Shown here piece by piece: positions 25,329 to 35,300 of a stretch of DNA of 64,000 nucleotides. The DNA comes from Gemmatimonadaceae bacterium (lineage in GTDB: Bacteria; Gemmatimonadota; Gemmatimonadetes; Gemmatimonadales; Gemmatimonadaceae). The stretch covers positions 262,137 through 326,136 of the forward strand of contig JAICWO010000004.1 in the NCBI GenBank assembly GCA_025934775.1, read 5' to 3'. Positions within the stretch are counted from its first letter, which is position 1. The number at the start of each line of letters is the position of its first letter. The notes under the pieces are model-generated. The model made no database searches and was not told where the DNA came from. It saw nothing but the letters and a program-made list of their open reading frames with translations. The translations under genes were made by a program, and so were the position numbers.

Positions 25329-26129
25329 CTAGCGCGTCACCCAGCGCTTGTGTCGGTACTTCACCATACCCAAACGCTCATAGGCATACTGCCGCCACGC
25401 CGCGATTCGATCGCTGGCCGTCTCCGGATGCCACGTTGCATGCTGGTGGTCGAGCGCCGGCTCGCAGGACACCGAGAAGCCAACGGCCTCGAACGTCGCA
25501 CAGGCGCGGCGCGTGTGCATCGGCGACGTGACGAGCACGATGCGGGAGCGTGACGGGAGCAGCAGCGCCGCGGCACGCACCGCTTCGTCGCGTGTCGACG
25601 CGACGCGCCGGACGACGTCCCAATGTCCGGCATACCCGGCGAGCGCCACCATCCGCGCCTGATCCGTGTCGCTCGTCAAGACTCCATCGCGCGTTCGGCG
25701 ACCGATGCGGCTCGTCACGAGCTCGCCGACGTGCATTGAGCTCGCGATCGACAGTCCGGCGATGAGCCGGTCGAGGCCGTCCGCGCTGAGCGCGGTGTCG
25801 CTCTCGACGCCGGCTGAGAGCACCACGACCGCATCGGCGTGCGCCGGCAGCGCATCATGCCGTGCCCAGCGCGGCGCGAGACGATCCATGAGCGGCGTGC
25901 AGGCGATGATCAGCCACACGACCACCAACACGCCGTCGGCGATACCGATCCAACGTGCGGCGCGGATCGCGCCGAGCGCCGCGCCGAAGAGCAAGCCGAT
26001 CAGCACGAACCAGGTCGGCGGCGTGTCGGCCAGAATTCTCGGCGCGCCGAGATCGACGAGCATGAACCCGCCCAGTGCACCCAACAGCGCGCCGTATCCC
26101 GCCGCCGGTCCGTGTTTCGCTAAATTCAT
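25329..26129 (-). CDS. YdcF/ElyC-like DUF218 membrane protein
   Basis: 266 residues from the ATG at 26129. Three hydrophobic helices (about 12-30, 38-58, 65-85) precede a DUF218 domain: HADAVVVLSAGVESD near 96-110, STRDEAVRAAALL near 177-189, and VLVTSPMHTRRACATFE near 199-215 with the conserved Ser-x-x-H-x-x-R. Relatives ElyC and SanA act in envelope or peptidoglycan precursor metabolism. It ends 2 bases from the converging nucleotidyltransferase gene and is divergent from transketolase. Confidence 0.82.
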   Translation of the reverse strand: MNLAKHGPAAGYGALLGALGGFMLVDLGAPRILADTPPTWFVLIGLLFGAALGAIRAARWIGIADGVLVVVWLIIACTPLMDRLAPRWARHDALPAHADAVVVLSAGVESDTALSADGLDRLIAGLSIASSMHVGELVTSRIGRRTRDGVLTSDTDQARMVALAGYAGHWDVVRRVASTRDEAVRAAALLLPSRSRIVLVTSPMHTRRACATFEAVGFSVSCEPALDHQHATWHPETASDRIAAWRQYAYERLGMVKYRHKRWVTR

Positions 26130-26178
26130 GGTGGCTTGAGAGGGTGGGGCCAACTTCGTCTTCACGTCAGGGACAGCA

Positions 26179-28182
26179 ATGCCGACCAGCGATCTCGACC
26201 TGCTCTGCATCAACACGATTCGCACGCTCGCGATGGACGCGGTACAGAAAGCCGAGTCCGGACATCCCGGGACGCCGATGGCGCTCGCGCCGGTGGGCTA
26301 CGTGCTCTATACGCGCGTCATGCGGCACGATCCGGCCGATCCCAAATGGCCAAATCGCGACCGGTTCGTGTTGTCGTGCGGGCATGCATCGATGCTGCTC
26401 TACTCGTGCCTGTACCTGAGCGGCTACGACCTGGCGCTGGACGACTTGAAGCAATTCCGGCAGTGGGAGAGCCGCACGCCTGGCCATCCGGAATATGGCT
26501 ACACCCCCGGGGTGGAGACCACGACCGGACCGCTCGGCCAGGGACTGGGCAACGCGATCGGCATGGCGGTGGCTGAAGCGCATCTCGCGGCGACGTTCAA
26601 CAAGCCGGATAACGCGATCGTCGATCACTACACGTATTTCATCTGCAGCGACGGCGATCTGATGGAGGGCATCTCGCACGAAGTGTCGAGCTTCGCCGGC
26701 CACTTCAAGCTCGGGCACCTGATCGGCTTCTACGACGACAACCACATCACGATCGACGGTTCGACGGACCTCACGTTCACGGACGACACGGCGAAGCGGT
26801 TCGAGGCGTACGGCTGGCAGGTGCTGCACATCCACGACGTGAACGATCTCGATCAGATCGAGGCGGCGATCGCGGAAGCCCAGTCGGACACCGAGCGGCC
26901 GACGCTGATCGTGACGCGGACGCACATCGGCTTCGGGAGCCCCCGACAGGATTCCGAGAAGGCGCACGGCGAGGCGCTCGGCAGTGAGAATGTTCTAATT
27001 ACAAAAAGGAATCTCGGCTGGCCGAGCACGGAGCCGTTCTACGTGCCGCAGAAGGCGCTCGACCACTGGCGCAAGGCCAAGCACAAGGGTGCCACCGAGC
27101 ACCGCGAGTGGAACACGCGCTGGTCGGCGTTCGCGAAGGCGTATCCGGACGATGCGCGCGAGCTCGAGCGGCGGTTGGCCGGCAAGCGCCCCGATGGGTG
27201 GGCGAAGAAGATCCCGACGTTCACGAAGGAGAACGGCACGGTCGCGACGCGCGCCGCGTTCGGCGCGGCGCTCAACGCGACGGCGGAGCACCTGCCGGAG
27301 CTGGTCGGCGGCTCGGCGGACCTGACGCCGTCGAACAACACGTCGGTCAAGGCGTGGAAGAACTTCTCGCCCGAGGACTACGCCGCGCGCTATGTGCATT
27401 TTGGTATTCGAGAACATGGCATGGCGGCGATCATGAACGGGATGGCGCTGCACGGCGGGATCGTGCCGTACGGCGGCACGTTCCTGATCTTCTCCGACTA
27501 CATGCGGCCGTCGGTGCGATTGTCGTGCATCATGAAGCAGCACGTCGTGTACATCTACACCCACGACTCGATCGGGTTGGGGGAGGACGGGCCCACGCAC
27601 CAGCCGATCGAGCAGCTCGCGGCGCTGCGGGCGATCCCCGACGTGACGCTGATTCGCCCGGCCGACGCGACGGAAACGGCGGTGGCGTGGCGCGTCGCGG
27701 TGGAGCACGAGAGCGGGCCGGTGCTGCTCGTGCTGACGCGGCAGAAGCTCGGCTTCATCGATCGGGAGGTGTACGCGCCGGCCGACGGGCTCGAGAAGGG
27801 AGCCTACATCCTCGCCGATCCGCCGCAGGGCAAGGCGCCGCAGGTGGTGCTGATGTCGTCGGGCTCGGAGGTCGCGCTGATCCTCCAGGCGCACCTCAAG
27901 CTCGCCGAACGCGGGATCGCGTCGCGCGTCGTGAGCATGCCGTCGATGGAGCTGTTCGAGCGTCAGCCGGATGCCTACCGGCAATCCGTACTGCTCGAGG
28001 GCGTGCCGCGCGTGTCGATCGAGGCGGCATCGCCGATGTCGTGGTACCGCTGGGTGGGCGGGAACGGCGTCGTGCTAGGCCTCGACCGCTTCGGCGCGAG
28101 CGCGCCATATGAGACCATTTATCAGCATCTCGGAATGACGGTGCAGAAGGTGGTCGAAGCGGCGGCGCGGCTGGCGGGGTGA
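26179..28182 (+). CDS. tkt: Transketolase
   Basis: 667 residues, full length for the enzyme. Thiamine-diphosphate site: ESGHPGTPM near 27-35, then CSDGDLMEGISHEVSSFAG near 153-171 and the following DDN. The pyrimidine-binding half has GIREHGMAAIMNGMALHGG near 412-430 and HDSIGLGEDGPTHQP near 460-474. It moves two-carbon units in the pentose phosphate pathway. AGGGA at 26168-26172 is a good ribosome site. It converges with the TonB-receptor gene with only 10 bp between the stops. Confidence 0.97.
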   Translation: MPTSDLDLLCINTIRTLAMDAVQKAESGHPGTPMALAPVGYVLYTRVMRHDPADPKWPNRDRFVLSCGHASMLLYSCLYLSGYDLALDDLKQFRQWESRTPGHPEYGYTPGVETTTGPLGQGLGNAIGMAVAEAHLAATFNKPDNAIVDHYTYFICSDGDLMEGISHEVSSFAGHFKLGHLIGFYDDNHITIDGSTDLTFTDDTAKRFEAYGWQVLHIHDVNDLDQIEAAIAEAQSDTERPTLIVTRTHIGFGSPRQDSEKAHGEALGSENVLITKRNLGWPSTEPFYVPQKALDHWRKAKHKGATEHREWNTRWSAFAKAYPDDARELERRLAGKRPDGWAKKIPTFTKENGTVATRAAFGAALNATAEHLPELVGGSADLTPSNNTSVKAWKNFSPEDYAARYVHFGIREHGMAAIMNGMALHGGIVPYGGTFLIFSDYMRPSVRLSCIMKQHVVYIYTHDSIGLGEDGPTHQPIEQLAALRAIPDVTLIRPADATETAVAWRVAVEHESGPVLLVLTRQKLGFIDREVYAPADGLEKGAYILADPPQGKAPQVVLMSSGSEVALILQAHLKLAERGIASRVVSMPSMELFERQPDAYRQSVLLEGVPRVSIEAASPMSWYRWVGGNGVVLGLDRFGASAPYETIYQHLGMTVQKVVEAAARLAG

Positions 28183-28192
28183 CCGGCGCCGC

Positions 28193-30688
28193 TCAGGGCA
28201 CGCCCGGCTGGCCCAGCGTCTGCGCCGTTGGATCATCGGTCTGCTTGGGCCGGAGCTTGAGCGCCTGGCCGAAGCTCCGGGAGAACGTGAGCCCCACACC
28301 GCGCATTCCGTAGTGGCGGATGGTGGATTGGATCACCTGCGGGTTGGTCGTGATCGATCCGAACTTGAATTGATTGAACGGATCCATCACGCGGAGCGTG
28401 ATGCTGCCCTTGTCGCCCCAGAGCTTCTCGCGGGCCGCGATGTTGAGCAACGTGAACGCGGACTGGCGGCCGCCCTCCGTGGCGTAGGCCGCGCGATAGT
28501 TGTCGAACGCCTGGATGTCGAGGTTCTTGTTGACCTTGTACGTGGCGTTCGCGCGCGCCGACCACACGATCGCGCGCGTGGAGAGATTGCCCGCCAGGTT
28601 CGCGGCGTCGCTCTTGTAGCGATACGCCGTCGCGCCGCCGAAGAACATCAGCGGTCCGTGGTGATACGACACGTTGACGTCGGTGCCCGCTTCGATCGTG
28701 CTCGCCACGTTCTCGTACGTGCCGAGCGTGATCCCCGTCGTGTCGGTCGTCTGGATGAAGCGCACGGCGTGCGAGGTGTGGCGGAGGTACGGATTGAGCT
28801 GCACCGTGCCCCAGCTATGAGAGTCCTGATATCCGAGCTCGAGCGCGTCGGTGTACTCGGGCTTGAGCGCCGGGTTGCCGCGGAAGAGCGTCCGCGCGTC
28901 CTGTCGGAACTCGACAGGGCTCAATTGCTGCGGGTACGGGCGCGAGATGCGGCGCGAGTAGCTGATCTTCGCCTGGCGCGTGGGCGTGAAGTTGTACGAG
29001 AGAATACCGCTCGGAAACGCGCTCGCGTAGTCGTTGCTGAAGTGCTGCGAGTCCGCCGGGGCGAGCGGCAGGCCCAAGCGGGTCGTCGCCTGCTCGAGCC
29101 GGAGTCCGCCCTGCGCCTGCACCTTGCCGAGCCGCTGGGACAGCACCGCGTACCCCGCGGCGATCTCTTCACGATAGTTGAATGAGGACGCGCGGACCGG
29201 CGCCGGCACGTACGCCCCGGTCGCCGAGTCGAGATACGCCGCCGTGAAGTCGCTGAGATTGCGCCGCACGATCTCCTTCACCCCGGTCTCGAGCTTGCTC
29301 CCCGTGCCGAACGGCTGCGTGTAGTCGGTCTGGAAGGTCCACTGCGGCATGCCCATCGACGTGGCATCGAGCTCGTTGGGAATGCTCAGCGCGCCGGTGG
29401 ATGCATCGCCCTGGTGCAGCACGCCGAAGAGATTCGTCTGGTTGTGGGTGTGCGGATTGCTGATGTCGAACTCCGACGAGAACGTGCGCGCCTTGGCGTT
29501 CCCGGTGTGCCGGTACGCGAAATCGAAATCGGTATATGCGTTTCGTGAATCGGCGTTGCTGAACTGGTCGAACAGGCCGATCACGTTGCCGCCGGTATCG
29601 AGATCGCTGAAGTACGAGGCGTTGCGGAGCGAGAAGTTGCCGCCGGACAGGAAGACGTCCGCGGACAGCGCATCGTTCGGACGCAGCTTGTACTCGGACC
29701 GGAACATCATGTTCTGCGCGCGCGGCTTGTTCCGGCCGTCGATCCGCGAATTGACGAACGCCGGCGTGGGAATCACGAGATTCGTCTGCCGCGACGTGCC
29801 GTCGATGTCCTGGCGGCCGCCGAACATCCCGTACGAGACGAACAGCGTGAGCGGACCGGTCTGGCGTCCGATGTTGCCCGAGGCGCTCATCTGCCCGGCG
29901 CTGAGCGCGCTGAGATTGAGGCCGCCGCTCAGTCCGAGCTCGGTGTCCTGATCGAGCACGATGTTGATGATGCCGGCGGTGCCCTCCGGATCGTTCTTCG
30001 CCGAGGGATTGGTCGAGACTTCGACGTTCTTGATCGCGCTCGCAGGAAGCTGCGCGAGAAACTGGCCGAGCTGATCACCTTTGAGCGGCGACGAGCGGCC
30101 GTTGATCTGCACGACGACGTTCTGATTGCCGCGCAGCGAGACATTGTTGCTGGCGTCCACTTCGACCGACGGCACGTTGCGAAGAACGTCGACGGCGGTG
30201 CCGCCCTTGGCGGTCGTCATGTTCTTGGTCGAGTACACGTTGCGATCCGGCGCAAGCTGCACGTCCTCGCGCTCGGCGGACACGACCTGCTTGCCGAGTT
30301 GCGTCGCGACCGGCGTCATCGTGATGGTGCCCATGTCGACGCTCGGCGCGGCAGCGGTGATGACGACGCCGGTCTTCTCGACGGGCGCGAAGCCGAGCGC
30401 GCGAATGCGGACCGTGTACTTGCCGGGCAGCAGCCCATCGACTTTGAACGAGCCGTCTGCGTTGGGCAGCGCGCCGCCGGCAAACTTGGCCGATGCGGCG
30501 CTCACGACCGTGATCGAGCCGGTGCCGAGCGGGCGCTGCGTCGTGGACTCGATCACGCGTCCGTGGATCTCGCCGGGTGCCGCGGGCGCCGGTCCCGCGG
30601 GGCGCGTCTGCGCCGCGAGCCGGCGCGGAGCGACGGCGAACAGGATCAGCAGCGTGGCGACGAAGGTGCGGAGCGCGAATCGAGACAC
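28193..30688 (-). CDS. TonB-dependent receptor, outer-membrane beta-barrel family
   Basis: 831 residues, GTG start at 30688. A signal peptide (about 1-26, ending RRLAAQ) is followed by a carboxypeptidase-regulatory-like domain (GEIHGRVIESTTQRPL), then a plug with GTAVDVLRNVPSVEVDASNN near 163-182 and the VVVQINGRSSPLKGD strand, then a beta-barrel related to PF14905. It is likely an outer-membrane importer of a peptide, siderophore or glycan. It has no clear TonB box. It follows the barrel gene of the surface block by 119 bp that hold a strong RNA structure. Confidence 0.9.
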   Translation of the reverse strand: MSRFALRTFVATLLILFAVAPRRLAAQTRPAGPAPAAPGEIHGRVIESTTQRPLGTGSITVVSAASAKFAGGALPNADGSFKVDGLLPGKYTVRIRALGFAPVEKTGVVITAAAPSVDMGTITMTPVATQLGKQVVSAEREDVQLAPDRNVYSTKNMTTAKGGTAVDVLRNVPSVEVDASNNVSLRGNQNVVVQINGRSSPLKGDQLGQFLAQLPASAIKNVEVSTNPSAKNDPEGTAGIINIVLDQDTELGLSGGLNLSALSAGQMSASGNIGRQTGPLTLFVSYGMFGGRQDIDGTSRQTNLVIPTPAFVNSRIDGRNKPRAQNMMFRSEYKLRPNDALSADVFLSGGNFSLRNASYFSDLDTGGNVIGLFDQFSNADSRNAYTDFDFAYRHTGNAKARTFSSEFDISNPHTHNQTNLFGVLHQGDASTGALSIPNELDATSMGMPQWTFQTDYTQPFGTGSKLETGVKEIVRRNLSDFTAAYLDSATGAYVPAPVRASSFNYREEIAAGYAVLSQRLGKVQAQGGLRLEQATTRLGLPLAPADSQHFSNDYASAFPSGILSYNFTPTRQAKISYSRRISRPYPQQLSPVEFRQDARTLFRGNPALKPEYTDALELGYQDSHSWGTVQLNPYLRHTSHAVRFIQTTDTTGITLGTYENVASTIEAGTDVNVSYHHGPLMFFGGATAYRYKSDAANLAGNLSTRAIVWSARANATYKVNKNLDIQAFDNYRAAYATEGGRQSAFTLLNIAAREKLWGDKGSITLRVMDPFNQFKFGSITTNPQVIQSTIRHYGMRGVGLTFSRSFGQALKLRPKQTDDPTAQTLGQPGVP

Positions 30689-30693
30689 GGTGG

Positions 30694-30783
30694 GTTTTCC
30701 AGAATTGTGATGCGCGCATGGTGCCGCTGCGAACGGCGCCGCGGCAGATCTGCCGCGGGGCGCATCACGTTAGACGGAAAACC
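30694..30783 (-). promoter_or_regulatory. Nested inverted repeats directly before the TonB-receptor start
   Basis: Three nested arms pair: 30694-30701 with 30776-30783 (GGTTTTCC/GGAAAACC), 30707-30715 with 30760-30768 (GTGATGCGC/GCGCATCAC), and an inner 20-bp perfect palindrome at 30739-30758 (CCGCGGCAGATCTGCCGCGG). On the minus strand the outer arm ends 5 bases before the GTG at 30688, so folding would hide the start region. It may be a leader control element, or a terminator for the upstream genes. Confidence 0.6.
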
Positions 30784-30807
30784 AGAGTAAAAGGTTGCAG
30801 ACTGCCG

Positions 30808-31944
30808 CTACCGCCGCCGTGCCACCGATCGCCGGATCACGAGGCTGAATTCCCCGCCCCAAACGTTTCGCGCAGCGCTCGCGTCCGAAGGAACGAGCGC
30901 GCCGCGCGTCACCTTGGCCGTTGGGAACACGTCGAAGCCGAGCATCCCGAACGGAACGGTCGCGCCCGCGGACGTGAGCCAGCCGCGACCATCCTGCGTC
31001 TCGCGCTGACGCGCCTTCGCCTCGAGCAGCGGCTCGACGACGAACGAACGTGTGATCGGCAGATATCCGCTGATCCCGCCCAGCACCAGGTTCTGCCAGC
31101 CAACGGACGTGGAAGTATCGCGGAGCACGCTGCCGTCGAGCACGTTGATCACCGGGAGCGTGAGCTCGCCGCGGTCGCGAAGGAGATCGGCGCCATAGAC
31201 CGACCACGCACCGATCGCATACGAGAGATCGGCGCGGTAGCGTCTGCCGGATTGAAAGAGATTTTTCTGATTGAGCTTGTCGACGGTGAACGATTGCGCG
31301 GTCAGGCCGCCTTCGATGCGGCCGCCGAGCGCGTCCCAGCCGAGCCCGACGCGAGCGCGGGTTTCGTTGCCCGGCGCGTACGTCACCGACGTGTCGGTGC
31401 GCGGGTCGAAGCCGCCGACCATGCGATAGCTCAGACCGAACGTCGCGCGCGCGGAACCGAGCGAGCGAACGGCGGAGACGCCTGCCGTCGCCGACGCGCC
31501 GCCGCCCCAGTTGCCTTCACGAAACCCTAATAGATCGCTCGACAGGACGTTCGCGACGACGGCTTCGCTCGGCGTGTGCGTGGCGACACCGGTCGGAATG
31601 CTCACACCGACCGCGAGCACCGCCCAGGGCGTCGCCGCCCAGCGCACGCGGAGCCAGGAGTCGACCGGGCCACGGAGATCGAATGTCTGGTTGTCGGCGC
31701 GTACGGTGCCCGAGGCGTACGCCGCGTAGCCGTCGAGCACGACACGCGGCGAGAGCTGCGCTTCGTACGCGAGCGGCACGAGAAAGAGCCGCGCCGACGA
31801 GACGTCGCTGCCGGCGCCGAAGTCGAGCGACTGCACGTGGACGCCCGTCGCGGCGGAGACGACCGTCTGCTCGGTCTGCGAGGACGCGCGCGGCGCGATG
31901 AGCGGGAGCGCCGCGGCGGCGAGTGCGAGGATGCGGCGGCTCAT
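30808..31944 (-). CDS. Predicted outer-membrane beta-barrel protein
   Basis: 378 residues. A signal peptide (MSRRILALAAAALPLIAP, then ASSQ) is followed by alternating polar/hydrophobic strands rich in Gly, Tyr and Ser, in the manner of outer-membrane transporter or porin-like barrels (for example WLRVRWAATPWAVLAVGVSIPTG). I cannot name the family with certainty. The ATG overlaps the stop of the small lipoprotein gene (ATGA at 31941-31944), so the two are translationally coupled. Together with the giant lipoprotein upstream it may form a surface display or export unit; this is inference from gene order. Confidence 0.75.
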   Translation of the reverse strand: MSRRILALAAAALPLIAPRASSQTEQTVVSAATGVHVQSLDFGAGSDVSSARLFLVPLAYEAQLSPRVVLDGYAAYASGTVRADNQTFDLRGPVDSWLRVRWAATPWAVLAVGVSIPTGVATHTPSEAVVANVLSSDLLGFREGNWGGGASATAGVSAVRSLGSARATFGLSYRMVGGFDPRTDTSVTYAPGNETRARVGLGWDALGGRIEGGLTAQSFTVDKLNQKNLFQSGRRYRADLSYAIGAWSVYGADLLRDRGELTLPVINVLDGSVLRDTSTSVGWQNLVLGGISGYLPITRSFVVEPLLEAKARQRETQDGRGWLTSAGATVPFGMLGFDVFPTAKVTRGALVPSDASAARNVWGGEFSLVIRRSVARRR

Positions 31945-32330
31945 GGGCGATCGATGAAGAAGATGATGGTCGCCTGGGTCGGCGCGGTGCCGGCGCGGCC
32001 GGCGGCATCGGCCGTCGGGCTGCGGAACGAATTCTGGAAGAGCGAGCCTTCGGGCACCGCGCCGGCGCGCACCATGTCCGTGCCGGGGATGGGAACGACC
32101 TCGTTCACCGTCTCGCCCATGATGCCGGACGTGCCCACCGAGCGATCGGCGACGATCGGCGCGGGCGCCATGCGCAGCGCCGGCCAGTGCGCCTTGAACG
32201 CGACGTCGATCGGCAGCAGCCGGCTCGGCGCGAGTCGCGCCGCCGGGCGCGACGAGAGCGGTGCGCACGCCGCGGCCGATGCCAGCGCGGCCACGAGCCC
32301 GAAGCGAGGAGACAATTTCATAATACTCAT
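31941..32330 (-). CDS. Small lipoprotein coupled to the barrel protein
   Basis: 129 residues from the ATG at 32330 (an ATG at 32321 is also in frame). Residues about 8-21 are hydrophobic and end in SAAAC, a lipobox. The mature part has no motif I recognise; it contains HWPALRMAP, a GIMGETVNEV stretch and a hydrophobic C-terminus (ATIIFFIDRP). It lies 50 bp after the giant lipoprotein gene and overlaps the barrel gene, so it is probably made in a fixed ratio to the barrel. Confidence 0.7.
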   Translation of the reverse strand: MSIMKLSPRFGLVAALASAAACAPLSSRPAARLAPSRLLPIDVAFKAHWPALRMAPAPIVADRSVGTSGIMGETVNEVVPIPGTDMVRAGAVPEGSLFQNSFRSPTADAAGRAGTAPTQATIIFFIDRP

Positions 32331-32380
32331 TAGCGTTTCATCCCGCGCGAGCCGCGCCGCGCGATCCGGCCGGTCCGCGC

Positions 32381-35300
32381 TCATGGGTGAATCCCCAGCA
32401 CGATGGCGACCCACGGGGCGGCAGCCGCGTTCGCGGTCAGGCCGGCCGTCTCCGTCGTCGTCGTGGTTCCCGCGCTGAACTTGTCGATGTCGCCCGTCAG
32501 AATGCCGAGCGCATTGTTGTTGTTCGAGCCGGCGGTGGTGTTCTTGAACAGATCCGTCGAGCTCGCGCCCCCGGTCGTCAGCGACCATTCGGAAATCGAC
32601 GGCGTCGTACTCGACATCTGCACGTTCTGAATGAAGAAGTAGAGGAGCGTGTGGCTCGTCGCCGTCATGTTCGGGCTCGACGGCGCCGTGATCGTGGTCG
32701 TGTTGCCGGTTGACGACGTAATGCTCGGCGCCGAGCCGTCGACGTTCTTATAGGCCACGAGCGTGATCACGTTCTTCGCCGTGCCGCTCCACGAGAAGCT
32801 GTAGGCCGTGCTGCGACTGACGTCGCTCGCATCCGCGATCTTGTAGAAGATCGTCGTCTGATAGTTGTTGTGAGTGACCAGACTGTTCTCGACGTCGGAG
32901 AGCTTCGTGAACCCGTCGGCCGAGGTGATCGTGACCGGTGTGCCGCTGTTCGCGACCGATACCGGGATGACGATGATGTTCCCGACCTGCACGCCCGAGC
33001 ACGGGACGACTGACGCGCTGCTCGAGTTGGCGTTCGAGTTGCCAGCCGTCTGACACTGCAGGCGCTCCGACGGTCCGGTCGTCGTCGCGGTGACGACGCT
33101 CGAGTACGGGCCAGTACCCGCGGTATTCGTCGCGGCGACGCGGAAATTGTAGGTCGTCTTGTTCGCCAGTCCGGTGATCGCGGCGCTCGTCGCGGTGGAC
33201 GCGCTGTGCGTCCACGTGGTGTACGAGGCGTCGCTCGACTTCTTGTATTCGATCACGTAGTCCGTGAGTGCCGGCGTGCCGAGCGTCGTCGGCGCGGACC
33301 AGGTGAAGGTCGCGGTCTGATTCGTCGCGTCCACCTGGTTGTAGCTCACCGCCGGGTTGAGCGGTGCACTTGGCGCATTGGCGATCGTGACGGTGATCGA
33401 CGCCGGGCTCCCGGAGATGTTCGTGCCGCCGATCGTCGCGGTGATCGTCGCCGTGCCCGCCGCGGACGCCGAGTACGTCGCGGTGCACACGCCGCTCGTG
33501 CAGCTCACCGTTCCGATCGAGCCAAGGTCCGTTGTGAGTGAGAACGTGCTCGAGGTGGCGGTGGTGACCGTGTTCCCCGCGGCGTCCTTCACCGTGACGG
33601 TGATCGTCGTCGTCTGACCGCCGTTGAGCGCAGTGGCTCCGACGGCGAGTGTACTCGTCGTCGCGCTGGCGGCGCCGGCGCTCACGGTGATGCTCGGACT
33701 GGTGCTCGCGGTCTTCGTGCCATCCGTCGCGTCGCTCGCGGTCACCGTCTTCGAGCCGACCGTGTTGAGCGTGACGCTGAATGTCTTCGTCCCCGCGACG
33801 AGCGCGCCGTTCGCCGGCAGCGTCGCCGCGCCATCGCTCGACGTGAGGGCGACGTTGTCGGTGGACGAGACCACGTTCCAGTTGGCATCCACCGCATTCA
33901 CCGTGACGGTGAACGCCGCGCCGGAGGCCTGCCCGCTTGGCGTCCCGGTCTTGCCGGTCGTGGTGCCGGGTGCGGCGGTCTCACCGGGCACGAGCAACTG
34001 AAGCTGCGCGAATGCGCCCGCAGTGGTGGTGATGGTGCCGCTCGTTCCGGTGAGGCTCGAGCCATCCGTCGCGGTGACGGTGTGCACGGTGCCGGCGACT
34101 TTGCTCGTGGTGATCGTCACCGTGGCTTTGCCGGTGACATCAGTATTCGAGGTCGAAGCTGAGAAGGAACCGCCGTTGGTGCTCGACCAAGTGATCGTGC
34201 GGCCGGCGGTGGCCACCGAGTTGTTGTTCGCGTCGGCGAGCTGCGCGGTGATGGTCACCGTGCCGCCGTCCGTCACGCTGCTCGCGCTCGAGGTGACGAG
34301 GTACTTCGAGGCGGCGCCCGCGGTGATCGTCTCCGCCGCCGCGCTGCCGGACACATTCGTCCCCCCGATCTTCGCGGTGATGCTCGCGGTGCCGGTCGTT
34401 GACGGCGCGGTGTAGGTCGCGGTGCACACGCCGCTCGTGCAACTGACGGTGCCGATCGACCCAACGTCAGTCGCGAGGGCGAAGGCACTCGACGTCGCGT
34501 TCGTCACGATGTTGCTGTTCGCGTCTTTCACCGTGACCGTGATCGTCGCGGTCCCGCTTGCGGCGACTGACGTCGGCGACACGGCAAGCGTGGTGGTCGT
34601 CGCGGTGGCGGCGCCAAACGTGGTCGTGATGTTGCCGCTCGTGCCGGTGAGCACGCCGTCCGAGCCGGTCACCGTGTGGACCGTGCCCGAGGTGGTGCTC
34701 GTGGTGAAGGTCACCGTGGCTTGGCCGGCGGCATCAGTCGTCGAAGACGCCGCGGAGAAGCTACCGCCGTTGGTGCTCGACCAGGTCACCGTCTTCCCAG
34801 CCGTCGTGACGGGATTGCCGCTGACATCCGCGAGCTGCGCGGTGATCGTCACCGTGTTGCCCGCGATCACCGAGCTCGCGCTCGGTGTAATCACGTACTG
34901 CGTTGCGGTGGGCGCCGGCGCACTGATCGTCAGCGTCTTCGCGCTGCCGGAGATGTTGGCGCCCCCAATCTTCGCGGTGAGCGACGCGCTGCCCGCACTT
35001 GCCGGTGCGGTGTAGGTCGCGGTGCACCCGCCGCTCGTGCAGCTCAGCGTGCCGACGCTGCCCGCGTCTACGGCAACGGTGACATCGCTCGACGTCGCGG
35101 TCGTGATCACGTTGCCATTCGCGTCCTTCACCGTGATCGTCACGCTCGTCGTGCCGTTCGTCAGCAGCGACGTCGAGCCGACGGCCAACGTGCTCGTCGC
35201 CGCGCTCGGCGCACCGAACGTCGTCGTGATGTTGCCACTCGTGCCGGTGAGGCTCGAGGCATCGGTGCCGGTGACCGTGTGCACTGTGCCCGCGGTGGTG

